Shown here: positions 54,731 to 64,000 of the stretch, one piece after another
Numbering within the stretch: position 1 is the stretch's first letter
Layout: every line of letters starts with the position of its first letter
Source: Helianthus annuus
Lineage: Eukaryota; Streptophyta; Magnoliopsida; Asterales; Asteraceae
Assembly: GCF_002127325.2 (NCBI RefSeq)
Contig: NC_035439.2
Location: 138,447,901 to 138,511,900 of the forward strand
DNA: 64,000 nucleotides
Direction: 5' to 3'
The notes under the pieces: generated by a model
What the model was told of the DNA's origin: nothing
Databases searched by the model: none
What the model saw: the letters and a program-made list of their open reading frames with translations, nothing else
Program-made: the position numbers and the translations under genes

Positions 54731-57057
54731 CATTATTGCGGGTTGTGGCTCATCAAAAATCAAAGTAAAACATATTGGATCTTATATTAACTTAGAGAAT
54801 CCGCAATTGGAACTCCATGGACGACTGCGGGCTTACCTGACTCTGACGTGGAGCAAAAGGGTGACACATGTCGTAGTCTCCAAACACAAAAGTATGTCTT
54901 CGCATATTATTCGTGAGGGGAAGGAGAGAAAGCGTTCATGGATGAGAGGAAGAATTTATGGACGTGGAGGAGACATAGGGTTTGTGTGCCCCCGTTATAG
55001 AAGCTCTAATTGCATAAACCCAAGGGAAATCTTATGGGATGAAACTAGAGTTGAATTTGTTCACCTTCAATTTCAACATTAAGTACCAACGCATTCGATT
55101 TTACAATTACCTTGTGAAAATGTTGGTAAAATCATCTACGAGTTCTTTTCACATATTTAACTATTTATTCTTCCATGAAAAGTTTTATAAGACATTCCAT
55201 CTTAATTTATAACATGGTTTCACAGTATAAATTTACATCCACACCAAAAGGTGGAGATATATAAATTTACATAACTCCTAAGAGATGGAGATAAAACTCA
55301 TTTTTTAACTTTATGATTTATTCTAGGTTGTAACTATGCTTCCTAAAAGCTTGTATTATCAAACGACTTTTACTTACTGTCCGATATTACCGGTTGAACC
55401 AGCTACTTGAGACATCAACGGTACAATATATAGAGTCCAGTCTAACTAGGGTACCAGTTTAGTTTTCGAACCATTGGAAATTCTGATATTGCTGGTGCAA
55501 CTGATTAACCGGTTTATACCCATGTTCATTTTTTATTTTTAACGAGGATGAACCGGCTTCTCAACACAAGGTTACTTGTTATATATGTTACTTATCTTAC
55601 GTAATTTTAGTATATTATGATTATTGGTAACTAAAACTTCTTATTTTATATTGTAGGAACGAAAATAGTAGTTATCTTCTTGTAGATGAGGATGGCGATG
55701 AAAGTAAATTTCATCTTCTTGGATCCGAGAGTGTGTGTTTGTGTGTGTTTTTTATAAAAAAAATATGTTTAACAATTTATAAAATCATTGACACAAGCAA
55801 TTAATAATTACATCAATCAATACCCAAGTTGGATTTGAAGGAATGATTTCTATATTATTGTTTATATCAATACATCATAAGTACAGAATACACCCCCCTC
55901 ACTAGGTGAACTCTCTCTCTTTTACTACTTATGTTTTTTTCTCTCTATATATTCTTTTATTAGAGAATATTCAGCTCTAAGAGTTAACTATTACATCATT
56001 TGTACTGTTCTCTTTATAGTAGACAAAAAAACTGCTGGTGACGTCAGCATGAAAGCGAGCAAAAACAATCTAATAAAGGTTTGTAATTGCCAGTAGTTTA
56101 CAAAATTGTTGGACAAAAGATTAAAACAACTGAAAAGCTAAACTACTGGAAATTACAAAGGAAACTGTTCGGAAACCAAAAACTACTGGAAGAGTCCAGT
56201 ACTTTAGCCTACAGTCTTTGACTTGTTGACTAGCTCTTGTCTTCAGCTTTGACTTGTTGACCAACACTTTGTCTTCAGCTGTTAACTTGTTGCCCAGTAC
56301 ACATCACAACTCTTTGACTTGATTTCTAGCTCTTTGAACCCATTAGTTCTTTTCTAGCTATTTTGAATGGTTGTTTCTGAAGCTTCCAAAGGGGAAACTT
56401 CTAGTACTTTGATGATTGCATTAATCTTATTTCATGGGCTAAGGAGTATGGTTTATTTGGGTTTTGGTTTCATCATTACATAACCCAACACTTGTTTTAA
56501 ATGATCATGAACTTAATACATTTAACACTTAAATGCCATATACCTATTTTAGACTTCAAAAAAAAAAACTTTGTTGGAAATTGATTTTTGATTATATGGA
56601 ATTATGTAGTTTTAATTATTTTTGAGTTGAAATTGTATTTTTTTGCATTATAGGGTTGACTAGTCAGCATGTTAAAGCGCTCGGTACAACCTAATACAAT
56701 CGGTTAAACCGTTTTTGATTCTAACCCAATACAGTATAAAAATCGGTTTTTAGAACATTGTTAAAATAGTTAAATCCCATAGATGTAATTTACTAAAAGT
56801 CAAAGATCTATAAATCACCATTCTAAATCTCACTAGCAATATATATAGCAATACTATTTCTAACATTTAATTCTTGAGTCCATAAATGTGGTCTCCAACG
56901 ACATACTCTCTTTCTTTCTCCAATCCTCCTCCATGCTGACCACTAACCGTACTGTGTATGTAGCAATATAATTTCTTACACTATGCTTCCGGTGGTGCCG
57001 GTCATAGGCTACGGGTGTGTTCAATGTTTAGTTGCCCATTATTAGTCCTCCATTAAT
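54731..57057. other. Intergenic, no gene recognised
   Basis: A 91-residue plus-strand reading at 54807-55082 has no recognisable domain and no supporting context. 56190-56300 repeats TTGACTTGTTGAC motifs. 55850-56520 could be a degraded LTR but lacks clear ends. Confidence 0.35.
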
Positions 57058-58990
57058 GTCACACCCCAACCGATGGCGGAATCATCGGGGCATGGCACTG
57101 AGCGAAACAGATTGTCCAGAAGTTTCCACAACAACTATTAATACTATTCAGTTAAATGATACATCCCATACCGTATCCCAAATAATACAATGTATTATTA
57201 ATGATAACAACTAGTCAGGTAATTCTGTTCAGACAACTCAGATTTAATTAAAAACGAATAAATATTGTTCAAATGCTCCTAAAGACCCGGTCGGACAAGA
57301 TCTACAGACAACTATGCTCTAGACGGTTGTTCCTGACAGACAACTATTTGTTGGGGGCCTCTAGAGCTTTATTCTAGCCTCGTTTTCCTAGCAAGCAAAC
57401 ATCTTAAACACCTGTCACATACGTTAAAATAAAGTCAATACATATAATGTAAAGGTGAGCATACAAGTTTGATAATAGCATATAGAGTTCGAAATAGTTT
57501 ACGCATAACCAGCACGTACACATAGGAAAACGAAGCATGTTAATTGTCGACATGGATCTATCGATACCAATGACTGCAGGTTGACTGTCCGAGACAGTTC
57601 GCAATACATGATTACCACCGTAATCCATGCAAGTAATTGTCCTTAACAACCCCCGTGTGAACGGGTGATGGGTTAGCCTGAACAGTTCGATAGCATAACG
57701 ATGAGTACACGTAAAATTGAAACAAGGGATGGTGGGTCGAACAGCCTGGTCGATCGGACAGTTGGTTCGATCGGACGGGTTGTTCGTTCGGTTAGACAGT
57801 CCGTTCGGACAGTCTGTTCGATCGGCTGGTAGGCTCGATCGGCTGGACTGTTCGAGTGGATTGTTTCTTCCCTTGAGTAGGATGTGTTTGTGTATGATGG
57901 TTTGACCTTTTGAAGTTTTCGTTGTAGTATTTGAGAACACTGAAGTGTCCTTACCTTTCAGGTCGATCGATCGAACGGCCTGTTCGACCGGTCGGCTTAA
58001 CCGATCGGTTAGGGACTTCAAAAGTGAGTCCTCAGCTGGATGTCACCTGATCGATCGAACAGCATGTTCGATCGGGTGGCACTCCGTACTACTACGAGTT
58101 GTAAATCGATTAATGCTTGAAGCATAGTATCTCATGATCCGAAGAGTAATGTTTACCAATCAGTCGTTCGATCGGACATTACTTCGCTCAATACCATACC
58201 TCATGAATTTGTCAAATTGTGGGGCCATATGCTAGCCGATCGGCTAGCCTGGTCGATCGGCTGACATGTCCGATCGGTTGGGCTATCCGTTCGGACAGCC
58301 TAACCGTTCAGTCAGCATCCTGACCTGGTCGGCCTCTTCGTCTAACACTTGGCTGTCTTGATTATTTGACGTTATTTCTAGGTAGTTTGACAATGAGCTA
58401 AACCATGGAGCTTTCGTTCTTACTTGTCTCCCCTGCTCGGACAGGAATCACCCAAGTCCGGCTGGTGAACTGTTCGGAACGGTAGTTTGATGTTTGACCC
58501 GAAGTTTGTGAATCCTCGTAGATAGAATCCGAATCTTGAACCACTCATCCACTAGAATGATTGGTGAGTCGACTCAAGCTCCATTCCTATCAGTTTGAAG
58601 GCATTGAGTGTAAAAGAGTTGAAAGAAAGTTGGAAATCCTTCTTTCAATCCTTCACACCATGTAATTGTTTAGATCTGTGATAGATCTTAGCTTGTTTAT
58701 GTGGAAATCGGTTAGATCCGAGCTATTCATGGTGGATTGAGGCCAAAACATGATGTTCTTGAAGAACACCATGATGACATCATCCTAGAATGCTCAGATC
58801 TTGATGATTTCACGGTTAGAAATCAAGATTTGAAAGATAGAAAGGTGTAGGAGTGTGTAATGATCAAGAAAGTACAAGATTTAGGATGAAAACTTACCGG
58901 AATCGGAAGAAATCTGAGAAAAGAAGGGGAGCACGAGCTGGTCGGTCAGAGAGTTTCCAAAAACGGAAAGAATGACAATGACAACCCTAT
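57058..58990 (-). mobile_element. Gypsy-type LTR (minus), interrupted at 58990
   Basis: The plus strand begins TGTCACACCCCAACCG, the reverse of an LTR end (GGGTGTGACA). No primer-binding site follows on the minus strand, so it is a 3' or solo LTR. Its start (expected TGTGACAACT on the minus strand) is absent, apparently displaced by the plus-strand element inserted at 58991, and would lie beyond the window. It carries a dense CGATCGG motif array. Confidence 0.6.
57740..58330. repeat. CGATCGG / TTCGGAC inverted motif array in LTR
   Basis: More than 20 copies of TCGATCGG or GTTCGGAC variants occur in 590 bp. Several form longer palindromes: GCTAGCCGATCGGCTAGC at 58231-58248, AACCGATCGGTT near 57999, GGCTATCCG/CGGACAGCC near 58280-58300 and GACAGTCCG/CGGACAGTC near 57796-57815. 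Arms beyond the core differ from site to site. Confidence 0.8.
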
Positions 58991-59711
58991 TGTGACAACT
59001 CGAATTTCCAAGATTCCTATTTCGCATTTATTGCACGTTCTTGTATTGTTTAGTTGATTGTTTGCACAATTAGTTGCTATGGGATTGTATATGTTTTGAT
59101 ACAATGAAATGTATTGTGTGATTGTGCATGGTTATGTGTTAATTGTGAAAGACTTGTCAGATATGTGAACTTGGTGGTGAAACTATGAAATTGTTGTGAG
59201 ATGGTGTGCTTGTGTAAAATAGAATAATAAAGGGTGTAAAAGAGTTATTAGTGAAACCTAAATCATACTTAACCCTAATCCCTTGTTCACTAATCATTTT
59301 TCACAAAAACCAAAGCACGTACATTCACTTTCTCTGGCAATCATCATCACCAAGATATTCATCACTCTTGATTCCTCTCCTTCTCTAGAATCACCCAAGG
59401 TAATTGTGTAATCATTGTTTATTGGTTGTTTGATTGTTATCAATGCTTGATTCTTGTAATTCTTGTAAACCCTAGTCTTCATATGATGGTTCTGTGTTTT
59501 TGATTTATGTTGATTAGTGTGATATGAAGATGATTCATCGTATAATCCATTGTCTGATGAATTAGATGCATGATATGATAGAACGCTTGATTGTTGATTT
59601 GGTTTCCTCTATGCAAAAGTAAAGCAATTAGGGTTTTGGATCGTATGAATGCTAATACGTAACTGATGTTCGCGTGAATGATGTTCTGCTCTCGATGATT
59701 GATTTTACTTG

Positions 59712-60300
59712 TAGTCTGAGTTTTATAAGATGAAATGGTCCGAATTTTTATAACCCAAGCATGTTGTCCGAAGTTTGATAAGTGTGTAAGGGGTCCGAGT
59801 TTTACCCCTTACCCTTGTCCGACCTTCAACACCTAATAAAGATCCGAGCTTCCTCACAACACATGTATGTCCGAGTTATAAAGCAAGCACTGTCCGAGTT
59901 TTAATAAAAACATGGGTGGTCCGACTTTAATTAAGCAAAGGGGTCCGACCTTTGCTTGATTATGTTGTTCGAGTTTCTTGAAGTTGATATGTCCGAGTTT
60001 TGCTAAAGTGAATCAGGCCCGACCTTTATGGGAATAGTGATGTCCGACTTTTTTATCATGCTTACCATGTCCGAGCTTTAGAAGGGGCAGCCCCTTCTCT
60101 CTTTTGTTCGACCCTTCCTGGTCCGAGTTTTGTGAAGGGAGCTCATTCCCTTGTCCGATCTTTATTGTAATGCAACATGTCTTTGACCCTCACCCCCACA
60201 TGTCCGAGTTTTTCAAGTGGGAATTAAGTTGTCTGAGTTTTGAACCCCCATGTGATTAGTCCGACTTTTAACCCCCCCTCCTTAGTGTCCGAGTTATGTT
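59712..60300. repeat. GTCCGA(G/C)(T/C)TTT motif array with local hairpins
   Basis: About 22 copies of the motif recur every 20-35 bp. Several sit in or beside perfect stems with unrelated arms: GTAAGGGG/CCCCTTAC (59786-59812, motif in the loop), AAGCAAAGG/CCTTTGCTT (59933-59957, motif in the loop), AGAAGGGG/CCCCTTCT (60080-60098) and AAGGGA/TCCCTT (60135-60152). Confidence 0.85.
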
Positions 60301-60816
60301 CAATGTATGCATGCTTAACTTAACTATGATCATCAGCAAACACATTAAATAGCAGTTCTGTAAACAGTTAACTCTATTATCTTATGCATGAAATCTTGTT
60401 AAGTATGTAATGTAGTTACGCATGTAAACCATGATAAGTGTAGTAGTTCTGCGAAATTATGTTATCATGTTAAGCATGTTGATCCTGTTAAACACGGCTA
60501 ATCTGCTAATTGTGTTACTGAATAACCTTATTCGTATCAATCCAGATCTCTATCGTAGGTGATGCATGATGTTAACTGTCAAACACTCTATGATATAGAT
60601 TACCTGCGTACTAATACGAACATGAACTGATTTATTACACGTGCACACAATAGGACTTGACTGATTACTTGTGAGTGCATAACATAACATACCGAGCAAA
60701 CCAAGGTGAGTTCACACTCTTACTAAGGCATGGGATTCCCAAGGGCTTGGGAATGGGATTGAAGGAATGAGATTGACTAGATTCGTACATACACTATGAC
60801 TAGACTACCATACCAT

Positions 60817-61062
60817 CGTCCTCGGTTGTGCAGGACACATACGTAAAACCTACGTATACTTATGCTACTCGCTATCCTCGGTTGTGAAGGATACTCACGT
60901 AAAACCTACGTGAAATAATACTCACTACTGCCTCGGTTGTGTCAGGCACTTACGTAAAACCTACGTAAACCCCCGCGTACCCCTATCCTCGGTTGTGAAG
61001 GATTACTTAGGTAAAACCTACGTAAACTTGTACGTGTTACTGTTCTCGGGATATGTAGAACA
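60817..61062. repeat. Five 56-bp units, each with covarying hairpins
   Basis: The stems are GTCCT/AGGAC (60818-60836), ATCCT/AGGAT (60874-60892), TGCCT/AGGCA (60929-60948), ATCCT/AGGAT (60985-61003) and GTTCT/AGAAC (61042-61061), at spacings of 55-56 bp. The first four loops share CGGTTGTG. Between them TACGTA-AAACC-TACGTA forms a second stem whose outer pairs also change together: ATACGTA/TACGTAT, TCACGTA/TACGTGA, TTACGTA/TACGTAA. Confidence 0.9.
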
Positions 61063-61530
61063 CTTATGGTTACGAATAGTCTAGTGGTTATACAACATGG
61101 GAAGCCCCCACCAATAGAACGTACTATCGGCCCAGTAGAGCCACATGTTACAAACGAACTTACTATTACACATTTACTTTCTGTGAACTCGCTCAACTAG
61201 TTGTTGATCATCTGTTACATGCCTTGCAGGTCGTTAGATACATGGAGCTTGCACAGGGAGGAGCTAGTCGTTGTGGGCTTGGATCGTGATTATCTTGTTA
61301 AACACTTATGATATTTGATACTTTATTACTATGGGTTTTATTTATACGCTTCCGCTAAACAGTGATAACTTACTTATGTTTTGGAAACACCTTTCATATG
61401 GATTTGGTTTGGTTTAATTGCTATTACTTTAACTATATACATTGTTCTATATGATTGGTGGCTTGATCCTGGTCAGTCACGCTCCCAAGCGGTGATACTC
61501 TGCAGGTGGATTTTTGGGGGTGTGACAGAT

Positions 61531-61543
61531 TGGTATCAGAGCC
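61531..61543 (+). promoter_or_regulatory. Primer-binding site (initiator Met tRNA type)
   Basis: TGGTATCAGAGCC starts three bases after the LTR end and matches the complement of the initiator methionine tRNA 3' end. Confidence 0.95.
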
Positions 61544-61850
61544 ATTGGTTATAGAGAACTTGGTTTTAATATGGGGAAAACGTTTTTATTAAAACCAGAC
61601 TATAACCAGAACAGTGCTCTCAACGATCCACAACGACGCTTCGCTCCACGTGCAAAACTCAACATACTAGGTAATAAGGTTTATGTTTTTTGCCTGCATA
61701 CTAGAATTGCATAGAACTTTGCTCGTAGTATGCTTAGATTACACTGCTTATTACTTGTTATTGCTTGAGAACACCTATGTGCTTACACTCTTCTGTCATC
61801 GCACTATTCGCGAACCTTTCTCACTTATGTTGCCTTTGATGTGAAGATTA

Positions 61851-64000
61851 ATGGCCGGACGAATTAACATGACACAAGCCCAGTTGACGGCTTTCGTTAA
61901 TGAACAAGTTGCTGCGGCACTTGCAGCTGCTCAAGCAGGTAGTATACCCTGCAGTTTAGACTCACACTAGGATCTTTAGATCCTACATTAACTCTTGTGC
62001 TTAACCTTGTCCTATTCGTACACAATAGGTCAACACGCTCAGCAGCCCGTCTGCACTTTCAAGAACTTTAGGGATTGTCGTCCTAGCACATTTAGTCGCA
62101 CTGAAGGAGCGGTTGGACTCCTCCACTGGTTTGAAAAGCTCGAGTCTGTGTTCGAGATGTGTGAATGCCCTGAGGCTCGCTGGGTCAAGTATGCCACTGG
62201 TACTTTGGAAGGGATCGCGTTAACTTGGTGGAACGCGCAAGTGCAGATCTTAGGGTTGGCAGCTGCTAACGCCACCCCGTGGAATGACTTCAAGGAACTG
62301 ATTAAACGTGAATACTGCACTCGGGAAGACATCCACAAGCTAGAGGATGAGTTTTATCATTTGAAAATGACTGGGTCAGAAATCGAAGCTTACACTAAAC
62401 GGTCGAACGAGCTGGCCGTGCTGTGTCCAACTATGGTGGACCCTCCAATCAAGCGCATCGAGTTTTATCTCAAAGGTTTGGCGCCAGAAATTCAGAGCCA
62501 TGTAACATCGGCTAATCTTGACAACATTCAGGCTATTCAGCGCCTCGCTCATCGTATCACAGATCAGGCAGTGGATCAGAACAGACTGCCTAAACGTATC
62601 AGCGCTACTGCTACCGCTACCACTGCTACTACACTTGCTACTCCCAGCGACAACAAGAGAAAATGGGATGGGGATTCTAGCAAGGGGTCAGCTTCAGTTC
62701 AGTCACAGGTTCAGCAGCGAAAGACTGACAGTTACCAGAGTCCCAGTCAGCATTCTTCAGGCAGTCACAGGCAGGGGGGATACCGAGGGAACCTCCCAAA
62801 GTGCAACAACTATAACAGACACCACAGTGGCCAGTGTAACAAGGGTCGCTGTCAAAGATGCCTCAAGATGGGTCATGAGGCCAAAGATTGTAGAAGCCCT
62901 CGGCCTGCGAACCAGAATCAGCAGCAGCCACAAGCGCAGCAGAATCAGCAACAGGGCAACAAGGGGTGTTTTCATTGCGGTGCAGAAGGGCACTTCAAAA
63001 GGCACTGCCCTCAGCTAAACAGGAACCAGAACAACAACAACAATAACAACAATCAGGGAAATGGCAACAACAACAACAATGGTGGGAACAACAACGGCAA
63101 TGAAGCAAGGGGTCGTGCGTTTGTGTTGGGGCAGGGTGATGCCAGAAATGATCCCAACGTCGTTATGGGTAAGTTTCTTCTTGACGATATTTATGTTACT
63201 GTTTTGTTTGATTCGGGTGCGGATACGAGTTATATGTCTTCGAAAATGAGTAAATTGTTAAAACGTACACCAACACCTCTAAACACCAAACATGTCGTAG
63301 AACTAGCAAATGGTAAAAGTGTAGAAGCCACGCATGTAGTCAAGGGTTGCAACATCGTTCTAGCGGGTCAGACCTTCTCGATTGATCTTATTCCTATAGT
63401 TCTGGCTAGTTTCGACATCGTCATCGGCATGGATTGGTTATCCAAGCAGCAGGCGGAGATACTATGCAAGGAGAAAATCATTCGTATTCCTCGTGCGGGT
63501 AAGGAACCTCTCGAAGTTCAAGGCGACAAGAGTGGTGCTGTGGTTGGCATCATATCTTTCTTAAAGGCTCAGAAATGTTTAAGAAAGGGGCATTCAGCTA
63601 TTTTGGCACTAGTTACAGATGCATCGACGAAAGAGAAAAGAATAGAGGATATTCCTGTTGTACGTGAATTTCCCCAAGTGTTGCCAGAGGATTTACCTGG
63701 CCTACCGCCTCATCGTCAGGTCGAGTTTCAGGTCGAGCTAGCTCCAGGAGCAGCGCCTATAGCTCGCACACCGTATCGTTTAGCTCCAACGGAATTGGAA
63801 GAGCTGTCTAAGCAACTACAAGAGCTCTTGGATAAAGGCTTCATTCGTCCAAGCTCTTCGCCTTGGGGAGCTCCAGTATTATTCTTGAAAAAGAAGGATG
63901 GCACTTTCAGGATGTGCATCGATTACCGCGAACTAAACAAGGTCAGAGTGAAGAACCGTTATCCTCTTCCTCGCATTGACGACTTATTCGACCAGTTGCA
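61851..64000 (+). CDS. Ty3/gypsy gag-pro-RT polyprotein, continues past window
   Basis: This encodes capsid, protease and reverse transcriptase of the plus-strand element. The first exon 61851-61938 ([20 protein letters not shown]) joins 62029 onward if a 90-nt GTAGTA...CAATAG intron is removed; unspliced, the frame hits a stop within it. From 62029 the frame is open to 64000 without a stop, so the element may be young. Landmarks are a gag core with [10 protein letters not shown] (about residue 90), two CCHC knuckles at about residues 304 and 343 ([28 protein letters not shown]) separated by Gln- and Asn-rich runs, the protease motif [10 protein letters not shown] (about 424), VIGMDWLS, and RT up to [15 protein letters not shown]. 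RNase H, integrase and the 3' LTR lie outside the window. Confidence 0.92.

Larger units (their letters stand above)
58991..61527 (+). mobile_element. 5' LTR of an apparently intact Ty3/gypsy element (2537 bp)
   Basis: It runs from TGTGACAACTCGAATTTCC to GGGGGTGTGACA and is followed after three bases by a primer-binding site. Its ends match LTR A at 21139-33086. It holds two hairpin-rich zones, a GTCCGAGTTT array (59712-60300) and a 56-bp repeat array (60817-61062). The second LTR lies beyond the window. The expected 5-bp target copy is probably CCTAT, just before 58991. Confidence 0.9.

Noticed and set aside
54807..55082. 91-aa ORF as a gene
   Set aside because: No domain, no splice context, no similarity recognised; length is within chance for this composition.
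60817..61062. CRISPR-like spaced repeats
   Set aside because: Direct units with 56-bp period lie inside a plant LTR; hairpins vary and there are no unique spacers or cas genes.
62518..63018. 166-aa plus-strand ORF
   Set aside because: Out-of-frame shadow of the gypsy gag frame that runs from 62029 to 64000.

Overview
The window is nuclear DNA of a flowering plant, most probably an Asteraceae. The evidence is two intron-containing plant genes (an augmin subunit and an AP1/FUL-type MADS-box gene), AT-rich intergenic DNA, and dense Ty3/gypsy, LINE, SINE, hAT, PIF/Harbinger and Mutator-type elements. The retroelement repertoire and SINE type look like Asteraceae from memory; I could not search a database. 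There is no prokaryotic or organellar gene content.

Layout. 1-1640: 3' part of a gypsy LTR. 1.6-10.8 kb: intergenic DNA with foldback and hAT MITEs, a non-autonomous Mutator-like element carrying a 42-bp minisatellite, and a decayed PIF/Harbinger transposase. 10.8-14.9 kb (minus): a complete nine-exon AUGMIN subunit 5 gene encoding 785 aa. 15-19 kb: a short LINE, a CACTA-like end and a foldback element. 19.1-33.1 kb: nested gypsy elements. A plus-oriented LTR-like sequence is interrupted by a minus-oriented element bounded by the 5-bp duplication CATGT. Its two truncated LTRs enclose two copies of a second gypsy family that share one central LTR. 33-37.7 kb: Mutator-like and nested hAT sequence. 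37.8-49.3 kb (minus): a complete eight-exon MADS-box gene encoding 236 aa. Its 8.2-kb first intron and other introns hold a LINE, hAT and Tourist-like MITEs, a 270-bp palindrome and long TA tracts. 50.8-51.9 kb: a second Mutator-like element. 52-54.7 kb: a repeat-rich insertion bracketed by 65-bp direct repeats. 57.1-59 kb: a minus-oriented LTR, entered at 58991 by an apparently intact plus-strand gypsy element (LTR, primer-binding site, gag-pro-RT) that runs off the window end.

The host genes are unrelated in function. Augmin nucleates branched microtubules on the minus ends of existing microtubules. The MADS gene is a probable floral-meristem or fruit identity regulator. Both appear intact at the exon level: every exon joins in frame at plausible splice sites.

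The most unusual observation is in the LTRs. Each LTR family carries its own block of short inverted repeats at a fixed place. In the 58991-61527 LTR there are five units with a 56-bp period. The hairpin arms change between units, but both sides change together, while the loop stays nearly constant. Two homologous LTRs (1-1640 and 26104-28143) carry completely different palindromes at the same distance from the LTR end. I do not recognise this as a described feature.
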